The notes beneath the pieces were generated by a model. It was not told where the DNA came from. It saw only the letters and a list, made by a program, of their open reading frames with translations, and ran no database searches. This document shows, in pieces, positions 22,338-33,824 of a stretch of DNA of 64,000 nucleotides. A program made the position numbers and the translations under genes. The stretch spans positions 1,178,001 through 1,242,000 of the forward strand of contig NHZP01000014.1 in NCBI GenBank assembly GCA_003313425.1, given 5' to 3'. The number at the start of each line of letters is the position of its first letter. The first letter of the stretch is position 1. The DNA is from Pseudopyrenochaeta lycopersici (lineage: Eukaryota; Ascomycota; Dothideomycetes; Pleosporales; Pseudopyrenochaetaceae).

Positions 22338-23624
22338 TTGGTCTTAGACAAACCTAATACCCTGATGCGTATGGACACCGCAAGTCGAATCGCTTTCGGC
22401 ATACGCCCTATGGAGGTCATTCAATCTCAACAGGGAGAAGGGTGGCTATAAGGAGATGGTGAGGTTCAGGCCAGCAATACCGTTTGCGGTCTCATTCGTT
22501 TGCGAGAACTTCTGGTGTGTTCGAACTCGCCGGCCGGTCTGCCTACGCCATATGCGCGAGAAGATAGCATTGCCGACTTCTATATCGGCCTGTTTGCTTC
22601 AGCGGATCTATCGATTGTTGCGGGTCTTCTGTAACCCTCAAATGCTCAAAGCCTATGCTGGAGCGGCCAGTGCGTCTTCAACATTACAAGCCAGTTGACG
22701 CTTCAGGAACACTGCACATTTTTGTCTCTCGAACCTGTTTGATGATAGACCCTCAAGACAGGCACACCCAGAAGTCCTTGGAACGGCATATCATCCTCTA
22801 GTTCTGGTCTTCCACCTTCTCTCATTTATATGGGGCTCACAATCAGCCATCGATTAATTATCGACACGCCAATTGGAAAGGTCCTCTTTGCCCTTGCATT
22901 GCCATCATTCTTCTCCCAGCCACAGCTGGCAGTCCAAAACATGGATTCCAAATATCAGTCCATCAATTTGGACCCTACGTCTAAGTCTCCTCGAGGTATA
23001 GCTTTGTCACAAGTTAAACTCACGAGGCATCGAAGGTCTCTTATTGGACGATGACAACAGGCTGTGGTTTACTACCTTTACGTTTCAAATGCCTGCATTC
23101 TTAATTTGGTCACATTTCGCACTCTGTTGCCTTCTATTATGCTTTCATATCTTAGCGTGGCGTTCGGGAGCATATAGCCCGGAGTGGCTGTTTGCTTTCA
23201 TGCCAAATCTGCTTGCATTATTTTCAGGGAGGCTTTTGGTATTATGGATGACTTCATGTATCAGTTACTGTTGTTGACAGTATTCACCAAGATGGTGAAT
23301 AATCTTTCGGCGAGGGGCTGCGAAAGCGTAAACATTAATCAATATTAACAATATAATATACAAGTACCCTCGCCTCCTTTCTGCTTTGATCGATGATGGC
23401 TTGATTTTATGATTCCTCGATTGCAATTGCAAAGCTAGGCTTAGAGGGTAGTTGCTACTGTAGGGAGAACAAACGCTCTTGGGCCTAGCAGAAAAGAGCG
23501 TGTATTGACAACAACCGTCGCTGGCCAATGCAACTACGTTCCACACCAGACCGAATACACAACGCCTGACGCCTTCCATTCAATGCAGCACATATGACCG
23601 TCATAACACAACTATCGGAACACA
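22338..23624. other. Intergenic, no gene seen
   Basis: About 1.3 kb between two rightward genes. Small reading frames rich in Phe, Leu and Trp occur near 23050-23280 but have no start context or partner exon. I see no repeats. Confidence 0.55.
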
Positions 23625-25011
23625 ATGTCTTCATCCTACTCTTCGTACACCGACACCCTTCCCCTTCGAAATGCAACTGGTAATCGCTCGCTCCTCAAAA
23701 CCTACATCGCCATCTACACAGCGCAAATCATCGTCTCTCTTCTGCTCTTGATGCTGCTCATCTGGCACATATCGACAACGCAACTGGTTGAAAAATTTGA
23801 CATGCCGCATGTGTGGGAGAGTGACTTCAAGCGGCAGCAGTTGGACGGAGTGAAGATTTGGATGTGGGTTGTGGTGTTTGTATTGGTGAGTAAGAATGGA
23901 GTTTGCATAAAGGGAGTGTGTGTCTGATTACAATGGCTGAGAAGCGTGAGTTTTGTGTCGCGTTGACGGTGATTAGGTTCCGGTGGATTTGGTACACGCA
24001 CTGTTGTGTTTGGGGTGGTATCATGGGTGTTTGCATGTGACAAGCCGGGCTGCGGGAAGGGGAGAGGGTAAGGATAGAAGAAGATTGCTGTGCAAGATTC
24101 TTTGCAGATCCGTAGGACACGGCCGAGAGCACCGTGGTAGTGAAGGGATCAGGTTTTCAAGAGCTGCTCACGTCTCGACAAACTACACGACAGAACGAGG
24201 TGTACCAACTTCTACGACTCAAAACCACTCTGACGTCCGAACACGTACCAATGCAAACCGACGACCGCATCTAAACTCAATCAAACCACGCACTTACCAC
24301 CCAATCCTCTCATCCAACCTCCCACCAACGGCTCATCTCCTTCTCCTGGCCCTGTACGACATCCTAACAACCCTCATCTTAATCCTCCACATCATCACCT
24401 ACATGTCCAACATCGCCCCCAGCCTCGCCTTCTGCAGTACTCCCGCCGCACTCAACTACCCAGCCTGGGCATTCCACGACTCCAGCGACACAGACATGAC
24501 AAGCGGGTCCTTCGCAATCGACAACATGGGGATAGGCGTGAGGGGCAGGAAGATGCAGTTAGGTCTGCGGGAGAGGTGTGAGAGGATTGTTTGGGGGATC
24601 AGCACAGCTGGGGGGTGGGGATGTGGCGGGGCGGCCGCGTTGGCTGCGTTGCACGTTGGAGGGTTTGTGGCGCGGGTGTGGGAAGTGTGGAGGTGGCGAA
24701 ATCGAGGGAAGAACAGTATTCGAGAGGAGGGGATGCAGGGATGGGAATATGCTCCAAGGGACATTGATATCCGAACTCGCGTCCTACGTTCCCATATCTC
24801 ATCGAGGACCAGCTCGCCAGCGCGACAACCGATTACTATAAGCGAGGAGGAGCATAATATTGGTGTACAGCTTAGGGGGGAAAGTACAAGGCAGAGAACA
24901 CGTACAAGAGTCAATTCGAAGAGCGGTGGAAGTGAAAACGTGACAACTAGTTCAGCTGGGCAGAACAAGGGCAAGTGGATGGAGACATTGTTAGAATGCC
25001 TCGTCCCTTGA
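23625..25011 (+). CDS. Predicted multi-TM membrane protein, unknown function
   Basis: Exon 1 (23625..23885) encodes MSSSYSSYTDTLPLRNATGN, then TM1 (IAIYTAQIIVSLLLLMLLIW) and the start of TM2 (IWMWVVVFVL). A 91-nt intron (GTGAGT donor, GTGATTAG acceptor) leads to 23977, where the frame continues VPVDLVHALLCLGW. The open frame then runs to 25011 (431 aa in total). A further hydrophobic pair appears near LLLLALYDILTTLILILHII, and the C-terminal third is hydrophilic and basic. The stretch 24040-24290 is low in hydrophobics and codes oddly (Arg/Thr-rich), so a second, unrecognised intron there is quite possible. Exon 1 and the first splice are the reliable parts. No named family was recognised. 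Confidence 0.62.
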
Positions 25012-25347
25012 TACGTCAAGCGTTGAAATGATACAAACGATGGCAGTAAAACAAGAGAAAAAGGAAGAGAACTTCGTTCACGATGGCATCCAAGCATACG
25101 ATAACTTGGAAGAGCGGAATGCGTGGAAAAGAAGAATATTCATAGCAACAAAAGATCTAGGATATAAAAATAATGAATGATCCATCCATCTAAAAAAAAA
25201 AAAGAGCTTGAAGAAAACAAATAAACTCCATATAAAGCCATGGTACGACACTGTGAAACGCCCAAATATGCCGTCGCTAAGTATACATTTACACAAAAAA
25301 TAACCCACGAAAAGATGCCAATTTCCATCCATCATATGACCGCTCAA
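25012..25347. other. Short convergent intergenic stretch
   Basis: This separates the 3' ends of two convergent genes. It contains an A-run near 25192-25204 and is AT-rich, consistent with overlapping 3' processing regions. No coding was seen. Confidence 0.6.
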
Positions 25348-27199
25348 TCAGTGCCCGCAGTCACAAGCGCGGCCATGCAAGAGATGCCTCTTTTTGAAAT
25401 CGCCGCCATAGCTGGCAACATGGTTCTGGCCATCGAGTCTCTGGCCGTCCTCGGGGATCTTGCCCATCCAGCTGACCTGGGTGCCGTTGATGTCTGTGAC
25501 GGTGAGGCCTGCGCCCTTTGCGCGGAGTTCCTCGGTCACGGCGTCGACGTCGACGGCGAGGTAGTCGCGGAGGAAGTCGCCGACTTCGGTGTTCTCGTGG
25601 TTGCCTACGAGGGCCATGGCGACTTTGGGGTCGGACGAGTAGATGTTGACGTCTGCGGCTGAGTGGCCGTGGGTACTCCAGCCTGTCTGGCTGCGTCTGC
25701 TGATCATGTCTGCGTACTGATATAGTGCTGTGAGAGGCTCTTTGACCAATTTGGCAACCTCGGCGTCGGTGTAGTCGTGGATGCCTAGCCCATCCTCGAT
25801 CGAGTCTTGGATGAAGTTTGTCTTTTGGTCGTCGGTGGGCGAGGAGAAGAGGTATGTTGCATACTGTAGAGCGAGGCGCTCGGCGGAGTGAGATGCGTTG
25901 GCAAGGGGGGAGGGGTACCAGAGATATTCGGGATAGCTTGCGTGAAGTTCTACGAGCATATTAGCAGAAGGAAGATGGGGGGAAGGGGAGAGGAATAGAC
26001 GTACGGCGCGCGGTAGCTAGACCACCAGTCTCGTGGTCAGAGGTAGATACCATGACGGTGGGTGTCTTCTCATTTTTGATGAAGTCGAGAACACTAGTGA
26101 AGGCTTTATCGTACGCGAGCACCTCGTGAACCTGGGCAGCGGGATCATTGTGGTGGCCGGCATGGTCGATACGGGAGCCCTCAATCATGAGGAAGAAGCC
26201 CTTGTCACTATCCTTTGTTGCCTCACTGAGCGCCTTCATGGCAGTTTCGGCCATCTCGTGCAGACTGGGATAGACGTCATTCTCGTTGCGGCGGTCAATC
26301 TCATACGGGATATCGGTGTCGGCGAAGAGACCCAGCATCGGCAGCTGGACCGCGGCGCCGCCCTTCAATTTGTCAAAAGCAGCACGGTCCTGGATATAAT
26401 TGAAGCCCTTTTTCTTCGCCAGGTCAACAATATCCCTTCCATCCGCACGACACGACGATTCAATAGTCGAGTTTGGCAAGAAATGGCAGCGGCCACCGCC
26501 AAACATCAAATCCACAACCCGGCCTAGTGGGTAATCGCCCACCATTTGCTCTGCAATGCGATCCTCCTCCTGCCGCATATTCACGTGCGCCGCAAAGCAG
26601 GCGGGCGTCGCATCTGTGATTCTCGTGGTAACCACCAGACCAGTCATATATCCCGCCTTCTTGGCCGCTTCCAGCACTGTCCCGCACGGCTCATGGTCCG
26701 GGGTGACAGAGATGGCGCCATTGTAGCTCTTCTTCGCGCAGGAAAAGGCAGTAGCGCCGGCGGCCGAGTCGGTGATGAGCGAAGAGGAGGAGCGCGTGCG
26801 GGACTGGCCGATGAGGTGCTGGTCGATGACGAGCTGTTCGCCAAAGGGCGCGCCGTTTTGGAATTGCATGAAGCTGCGCGTCAGACTGAGACTTGTCGGG
26901 CCCATGCCGTCAGAGACCATGAAGATGAGGTTTCGTTTCCCCGATGGGTGGGGGCTGCCGGGTTTCGAGTCCTGGGCGGTGTGCTGGTAGACGACAGCGA
27001 GGACGATGACGAGCGCCGTGGCGATGACGGCCCAGACGAAGAGGCCGATTTCGCGCCAGAACCTCCATGTCCTCGGGCCGGAAGAGACGTTGCGTTGCGT
27101 TCGCTGGCCGGTGAGGAGGGCATCTTCCTCTGCGATATCGCGGTCCCCGGAGATATCGGACGACGCTCTGTTGGAGAGTAGGGGGCGTTGGCCCGGCAT
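25348..27199 (-). CDS. pho8: Vacuolar-type alkaline phosphatase
   Basis: Two exons, 27199..26005 and 25949..25348, are joined across a 55-nt intron (GTACGT donor, GCTCGTAG acceptor); the join reads GLATARQLHASYPEYLWYP. The product is 598 aa. A single TM (about 49-71, IGLFVWAVIATALVIVLAVV) follows a short cytosolic N terminus, the type II layout of yeast Pho8. Catalytic features are the metal ligand Asp97 in MVSDGMG, the phosphorylated Ser145 in TDSAAGATAF, IEGSRIDHAGHHND, and SDHETGGLATARQ. It hydrolyses phosphomonoesters in the vacuole with two Zn and one Mg. The start is the only ATG before the cytosolic segment that is in frame with a clean N terminus. The 3' end is convergent with the membrane-protein gene. 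Confidence 0.96.
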
Positions 27200-27804
27200 T
27201 GCGTGTATGTGGAGCGCAGAGGCTTGCAGGACAGTCGCAGAAGAGGAAAGAGACCAAAAGAGTGACGGTGGTTAGGCAAGCATGGCGTTGCGAGGGAGGG
27301 TTATCGATGCTCGAAGCCACGAGGGCGCAGCCCCGGCTGATCTCCAGTGAGACAGCCGCAATAAGTAAGGTCGTCACCTTGGCACTATGGCAACCATCAT
27401 CTGGACTTTGAGCATGATCAACTTCAGTTTCAAGCAAGAACAGTTCTGCCTGATAATAGTCTGATTTTAAGTGGTATTATACACAGTATGCTATATTTAT
27501 ATTTTTTGCTTTGCACGATATTTAGGATGAGCAAGATCTTTCTTCTTTAACTGAATGTGGTATTCTCCCACGATATCGCTGCTTTCTTACTTAGCATCTT
27601 GTCGACTCGCAGCCAGGAATTCAGAGTAAAGACCATCACTACCGTAGAAAGTCATCAAGGATGCAAAAATTAATATGCTGAATGAGGCCAACAAGCCGTT
27701 GGCGAAAATGGTCAGGATTGCAATAATGATGTGCTGCTTGGTATATACAATAAGTCAAAGTAGCAGACAAGCACAAGAGCTCAGACAACAATAGCAGAGC
27801 CCGC
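27200..27804. other. Intergenic, no gene seen
   Basis: This is the PHO8 upstream region and the 3' flank of the MFS gene. The part at 27450-27560 is AT-rich. I recognise no element with confidence. Confidence 0.55.
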
Positions 27805-29777
27805 TCATGCAACCTCCTTGTGCTCGGCATGCTCAATCTTCTGATCATGTCTCCCATGCATCTTCCTGGCTACCTCATCGGTAAGATACTGCTCGACGTT
27901 TGGTGAGAAGAGCGCAGCAATGATGAGCAAGGCGCCGAACGGTAGGGTGCAAAGATATACCGTCCTGAAGCTCAGCGAGTATGCTTCTTTGACTGCACTG
28001 CCGGTCGCAGCGATGATTTCTGGCGAAATTCCCGGAACGCCCGTGAAGTTGCCGGCTGTGAGACCTGCGAACAGAGCAGGGAGCGAGTCCGATGGGAGTC
28101 CGGCGGCGAGCGCAGCGGGCATCACCTTTTGTGGGATGTGTTTCGACGCTTCGGTGGTGAGGATGGATGAGTACACGCTGGTGGCAATCGCGGAGAGACC
28201 GGTACGGATGGCACCCATCACCCCCGTAACGAGACCCATATCGGCAGGGTCCCAAAGATAGGCCGTTGATGAAAGAGTAAGATTCTCGACGTATCCAGCC
28301 GCCATGGTGCCGATCAGTAGCAGAGCAGTTGTCCGGTTACGACTATCGGGATTCGACGAAGCAATGGCGCCTACAAAAGCTGTAGCGATGACGGATGCGA
28401 CAGTCATTTGAATCTTCATTTTAGGAAGATAGCGCACGCCAGCACCACCAAGAATTTGACCCAACAGGAGACCTCCACCGACAGCGCACTGTTGAGATTA
28501 GCCAATGTCATCTGGACTTGGAAATGCCGTATACTTACTGAAAGCCATCCGATCTCCGAAATATCAGTCGTAAAAAGCGAACCAGCCATTGTTGGCCAGA
28601 TGATAGAGTTGGCGTAGTAGACAATAGCTCCCAGACTGGCACAAGCGACGTTCGCATTGTATGGGATGTTCTTGAAGAGTCGCATCGGGATAAGTGGGTA
28701 CTCGAGTCCGGAGTAAGCTTCCCAGAAGCAGAAAGCAACCAAGGTAGCAAATCCACCAAGAATAGTACCAAGGACGTGTGCACTCTTCCAAGGGTACACG
28801 GAGCCGCCCCAGTTCAAGCCGATCAGGAAAACAACGAGTCCGCCGGAGAAAAGGAAGATGCCTAGCCAATCAAGCGTCTTGAGCTGCTTCATTTTAGACT
28901 TGCCGCCTACGTGGAGCATTTCCTGATCAAGTTAGCAGACTGTTCATACATATCTCGAGAAAAGTCGCCTACATATGTCGGTGGGAAGTAGAAGAAGAAG
29001 TACAAGGCAACTGCAAAAACGTTGACAATGCAGCCCAAGATGTAGCACCAGCGCCATTGGAGTGCAGTCGTCTGGTACAAGGATCGTGCGACTGGAGGAC
29101 CGAACACGGCGAAGGGAATCGAGGTGGAGAGCACGAAAGCGTTCACGGGACCTCTGAGAGAATTGGGGACGAGTTCTCCGAGAATGATATGGAAGGAAAG
29201 CTGGCCGGCAGCGGCAAGACCGTTGATGGAATTCGTAGCCTAAGACATTAGCAGAGATTTGGGATATACAGCTGCCTGACATACAATCAACATGTTGATG
29301 CTTTGCGCACTCGCTCCGATGATGTTTCCAAGAAGACCGAGTACTGATGAGGCGATAAAAAACCAACGTCGTCCAAAAATATCGGATAAACGACCGACGA
29401 GTGTGAAACCGATAGCGAAGCCGGCTGTCCAAGAGATGCCAACCCAGATGATGTCGGGAGAGGGACCAATGGCCTCATTGATGAGGAGCAGAGTATTCGC
29501 TGGGAGCACCCATCCAAGATAGCCAGAGATCTGTGCTAGACAGGTTGCCTGTAACTTGTGAGCACTATGGCGAGCACGTCGGTGATTACAAACTCACAAT
29601 CACGGTGCCGATAAAGTTTATGCTCGTGTAGTAGGACCGGCCCAGGTCAGCTGTATGACCACCAAGGGCTTCTGCCGCAATATGGTCATGGTGAAGACCA
29701 TGACTGTTCGATGATTGATCGTTGGTAAGTGAACTTGCTGTTGTGACCTCCTCACGGTACTGCTTCTCGTCCACCAT
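27805..29777 (-). CDS. MFS transporter, TRI12/siderophore-pump-like
   Basis: Five exons (29777..29598, 29548..29285, 29239..28973, 28922..28539, 28488..27805) with introns of 45-50 nt, all phase 0, encode 592 aa. A hydrophilic N terminus (MVDEKQYREEVTT) precedes about 12-14 membrane segments. The loop between the second and third core helices has GRLSDIFGRRWFFI, the MFS signature (G-x-L-S-D-x-x-G-R-R). ISWTAGFAIGFTLVGRLSD, LGELVPNSLRGPVNAFVLST and the C-terminal AGYVENLTLSSTAYLWDPAD fit the trichothecene-efflux (TRI12) branch of drug:H+ antiporters. It likely exports small molecules or siderophores at the plasma membrane. No toxin biosynthesis gene is adjacent, so the TRI12 likeness speaks only to family. 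The ATG at 29777 is preferred because upstream in-frame codons lack ATG. Confidence 0.92.
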
Positions 29778-30984
29778 GGTGTCGAAGACTGCCTGACTGT
29801 CTACGGTGTGAGTGGAGGTATGTGACAAAGGGCAAAGAGCGGACACTGGGGTAGACAGGATCTGGGGAACTGGGGTAGCTTTATCCTTTCATGGATCGCT
29901 GCACACGAATCATGATGCGCAAGATTGGAGTTCCCGGATGTATCATGCATGCAAAGTGAAGATGGCCTTTCCGGGGGAGAGCTAGCCATCCAAACCTAAC
30001 CGCACGTCCCGAAGCATTGGGCCCATACCTCGAGCCATACGGAGCGGTGGCCGCACTGCCTTGTTGTGGAATGGTAGCGAGGGAATGATTGGTGAGAAAG
30101 TTATTTCACAAGGGGCCGATAGGCTAAGTAACAGGCTGGATCCACGTGGTTTCGCGTCAGAATGCGGAGAAAGGGTTGGCCTCGGGGATGGTCGGTAGAC
30201 CCTTTCTGAGAGGGCTAATGGTTGTAAAGGGCGTGGCTTGACGACCGGGTGACGGTTGCCGAGCACACCCCCCGAACAAGTCCTGCCAGGCTGAAGATAA
30301 GATAAAAGCAACTTATGGGCATAACTGCGATGATGGCGGTGTCTGTGGTACCGCATGGGTTCCAACAAGACGGCGACTGCAGTGCGATTATGTAGGTTGA
30401 GGCAGGCAAGTTACACTGCACAGTGACATGTCGTGGTTAGCCCTGCAGATCTTCAATTTGAATGCATATGCGATCGTCTAACGTTTCCCGTGTGGCTTGT
30501 GCATGCTCGTCGACAAATGTTAGCCGGGAATTACATGGCCAGGAAGGGCTGGAACTGTGTCGGCGTCTTCACACGATTCAATAGTGGTGTTGCTAGACCC
30601 GGACGACTGGTTCGGTAGGCCGGCGACACCGCCATGATGGATGGTGGGACAAGAATATCGGACGGGATGCAGGTGCTGTGGCCGCCAAAATGCGCGAAGG
30701 GCAGAGGCACGACATGAGAGGACATGGGCCTGGGGATTAGCGAGCGGAAGATAGATGGCAGGTGTGGGACCCCCCGCATCGGACACGGTGGAACTCCTGG
30801 GGAAGACGCCGCCCAGAACGAAAGCAGCGTGAGCCAAGCACGTGACTTGGCGCACCATGCCTGACTCCACTCTGAACTTTTTTAGCCTCTCACGAATAAT
30901 TTGCTCTCCACGTTCCAGCCACAGACGCCTCGATCGGACCTGCTGCCCATGATTGACCGATAGCAGGTGGCAGCAATCTACAAC
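29778..30984. promoter_or_regulatory. Divergent intergenic region (MFS pump / RPC34)
   Basis: About 1.2 kb with no supported gene. It must hold both promoters. Reading frames here are short and have no domain or splice support. Confidence 0.5.
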
Positions 30985-32138
30985 ATGGCCTCAGCAGTGG
31001 CGCCTCTACTGGTGCTCAAGGAAGAAGAAACCGGGGCCGCAGATGCGAGCAATGCTGCTGTCAGCCCCGCCGACGCGCTCTACGACAAATGCGCGCAGAG
31101 GTCGCAGGGCACCGTCTTCTTCCAGCGCGACCTGTCTAACATGCAGGTCGCTGAGACCATGGCCGAGCTGACCATGCTCCTGCAAGAGCTCTGCGACCGC
31201 CACCTCATGAAGCTCATGACGCTGGAAGGAGAGCCGTGCTGGAAACTGCGCTCACGAAGCGACGCCGACAAGTGTGTTCTGCTGCCGCTACAGAGCAGAA
31301 CAAAGCTAACCTATGCCGCCATAGACTGCGACGACTCACACCCGACGAACGCCTCCTCTACCACCACATCGACCAGGTCCAGGCCGAAGGCATCTGGTCC
31401 AAGGCCCTGCGCGCGAGAACAAACGTCACACAGCAAGTCTTGACAAAATGCCTCAAGAGCTTGGAGTCCAAGGACCTGGTGCAGTCGGTCATGAGTGTCA
31501 AGTTCCCCAACCGCAAGATGTACCTCTTGAAGCACCTGCAGCCATCCGAAGATATCGCTGGAGGGCCATGGCAGTCGGAGGGTGACTTTGACACAGCCTT
31601 GATCGACACCATATCTGGCATAGTGGCACAGCATGTAGAGCATGAGACATGCATCAGAGTCCCTGGGAATTGGAACGACTACGTACCGTCAGACAGGGCT
31701 GCAGCGATTGCGCAGAAGAAGGCAGAATTTCACGCCGTGCGCGACATTGAAGATGCTCCAGCCGTCCAGCCCTACCAGCCCTCAAGAGACCCAAACACTT
31801 CCAAACTCGTACACAGAAACAGCCCACATTACCCGACCGCTACTTCCGTAGCCGACTGGCTCAACTCAAAGGAGATTCTGAGGGGCAAATTCGTGCGAGA
31901 GGATGATATGGAGCAGTTGCTAGAGATGATGGTGCTTGACGGGAGGCTAGAGAAGACCTCTGGTACCAACTATCGGACCGTGTTGACCGCCTCTGACACC
32001 AAGGTCTACAACGGCTTCGTCGACGCTCCTTGCGGCAACTGCCCAGTCTTCGACCTTTGCGGCGACGAGGGTGAAATCTCAGCGAGGACCTGCGTCTACT
32101 TTGGTCAATGGTTAGAGACCGAATCTGAGGAAGTCTAG
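30985..32138 (+). CDS. RPC34: DNA-directed RNA polymerase III subunit RPC6 (RPC34)
   Basis: Two exons, 30985..31271 and 31325..32138, are joined across a 53-nt intron (GTGTGT donor, GCTAACC branch, CCATAG acceptor), giving 366 aa with the join reading SDADKLRRLTPDERLLYHHI. Tandem winged-helix domains occupy the N-terminal half (for example LYDKCAQRSQGTVFFQRDLS and VTQQVLTKCLKSLESKDLV). A third, at about 250-320, includes VADWLNSKEILRGKFVREDD. The C terminus has APCGNCPVFDLC...ARTC, the cysteine set that binds a 4Fe-4S cluster in RPC6 proteins. This subunit helps open promoters with TFIIIB for tRNA and 5S transcription. The start is the first ATG; an upstream in-frame GTG was ignored. The same window holds a Pol III-type gene, tRNA-Leu. 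Confidence 0.95.
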
Positions 32139-32627
32139 CTTGTATTCGAATGGCATAGCGACGGCGTTATTGATATCAGGCATTTACACAAGGACCAAGG
32201 TATATCCAGTGCAATGGCTACAAGCTCTGCAAAACCAAAAATACAATTCATTGAAATTCCTTGGTGTACTCTTCTCTGTTGTTTCCATTGCTAATATTTC
32301 CGAGGCTGGACGCTTCCTACGGTTCGGCGACTTTTGCTGACATGCCAACCATCAGGCACCCTGTCTCCGCTTACTTTACCAAAAGTCTCCGAGAAACATC
32401 GGACGAATATGATCACAACCTAGGACAATCTAGACATGTCTGCGGCACGAAAGCATCTTAGAGCCATGCAGTGTACTGGGACGGATATATAATTGACATG
32501 TCTCCTCAGACAGCATGCTTGAATTTACAAAATATAAACCACCACCACCTAAACCACCACCATAACCATATCTTCCAACTTCACTCCTAACCATTCAACA
32601 CTCCATCCCGCTCAACCCAACGCAAGC
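32139..32627. other. Intergenic, no gene seen
   Basis: This is the RPC34 3' flank and the methyltransferase promoter. A CCACCACCTAAACCACCACCATAACC-like CA-rich tract lies near 32540-32570, just before the next gene. Confidence 0.55.
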
Positions 32628-33584
32628 ATGTCCGCCGACTTCCAAAAAGCAATCGCCGCCGCCTGGCAAGACGCCGAAATCGCCAAAAAGTACGCAACCG
32701 CCGAGAACGCCACGCGGCCGTACTGCAAAATCATCGTCGAAAAGTCGCGCCTCGCTCAGATGGAAGATGCTGCTCATGTCCTTGATCTTGCTACTGGGAC
32801 CGGCGCGGCGATCCAGGAGCTGTACGATGCGGTGCCGCGGGAGAAGTGGGGGAAGCTGAAGGTCCTGGGTGGGGATGTGAGTCCGGCGATGTTGGAGTAT
32901 TTGACGAAGAGGGGGGAAGAGGCGGGGTGGATGGGGTTAGAGACTTGTGTTGTTGACGGGAATGTGAGTTTTCTTTTCCTTTCCTTTCTCAATTTACATT
33001 CTATATCTTCTTCCTCACTATTCACAACTTCGTACTAACATCTTGGATAGAATATCAACCTCCCCACCTCAACATACACACACATCTTCGTCTCCTTCGC
33101 CATCTTCGTAATGCCAGACGTGCTCCCCAAACTACACGCCTTGCTCCAACCAGGCGGCTTCATCGGCGTAACGACTTGGGCGCAGCTAGCCTGGTATCCC
33201 ATGCTCGCGCGCGCCATCGCCCGCATGGCCTCGCCCCCCTACTGCCCGACATCCGCCGACCTGGAAGGCAAAATGTTCGCGGGCCGGCCGTGGGCCGACA
33301 AAGAGTATCTTGCTCGTCAGCTTTCTGATGCGGGGTTCGTACGCGTGGAGACGGTGAGGGAGAAGCATGCTGGGGCTTGTGGGACGCCGAGGGCGTTTAT
33401 GGAGACGATGGAGTTCCCGATGCAGTTTGTAAAGACGTATTGGGATGAGGGGAAGAGGGACGAGCTGTGGGCTGAGTTTATGGGGTTGATGTTGGAGGAG
33501 GCTGTCAAGATAGCTGGGGGTGAGGATGGGCAGATTAAATTAGAGTTTGATGCGAATGTTGGGGTGGGGTGGAAAAGTGGCTGA
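32628..33584 (+). CDS. SAM-dependent methyltransferase, class I
   Basis: Two exons, 32628..32963 and 33051..33584, with an 87-nt intron (GTGAGT donor, TTGGATAG acceptor) encode 289 aa. Motif I is VLDLATGTGAAIQEL (about 50-64), the SAM-binding glycine loop. Motif II is VLGGDVSPAMLEYL, with Asp as the ribose ligand. The post-I strand HIFVSFAIFVMPDV and the LLQPGGFIGVTTW motif complete a UbiE/Coq5-like Rossmann fold. There is no signal peptide or TM, so it is probably cytosolic. The substrate is unknown: these stand-alone small-molecule methyltransferases are numerous in fungi. Its 3' end is convergent with the histone deacetylase gene, about 240 bp away. Confidence 0.9.
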
Positions 33585-33824
33585 AGTTCGTGACAATGTG
33601 TTGACCAATCTAGAACGTTGATGAAGTCAACACAACGATAATGCGCGAAGGAAAAATATCTAAAATGATAATTTAGGGTGCTGGCAACATACCTTCACCA
33701 ACTCCATCTTAAAACGCCGAATGTAGCCAAGCAGAAGCCCTCACTCTCTTTGAACAATGCAACTACTTTTAAAAAGCCCCCAAAACGTCCTATACCCCAA
33801 GTAATTGGCGGTTTCCTTGACCTC

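Noticed and set aside
24456..25097. 213-codon open frame on the minus strand
   Set aside because: It lies opposite the TM-protein exon 2. It is Ser/Leu/Pro-rich with no domain; I cannot exclude it fully, but the plus-strand model explains the hydrophobic segments better.
26546..27181. 211-codon open frame on the plus strand opposite PHO8
   Set aside because: GC-rich antisense shadow of a recognised phosphatase gene; the translation is Arg/Gly/Ala-rich and matches no family.
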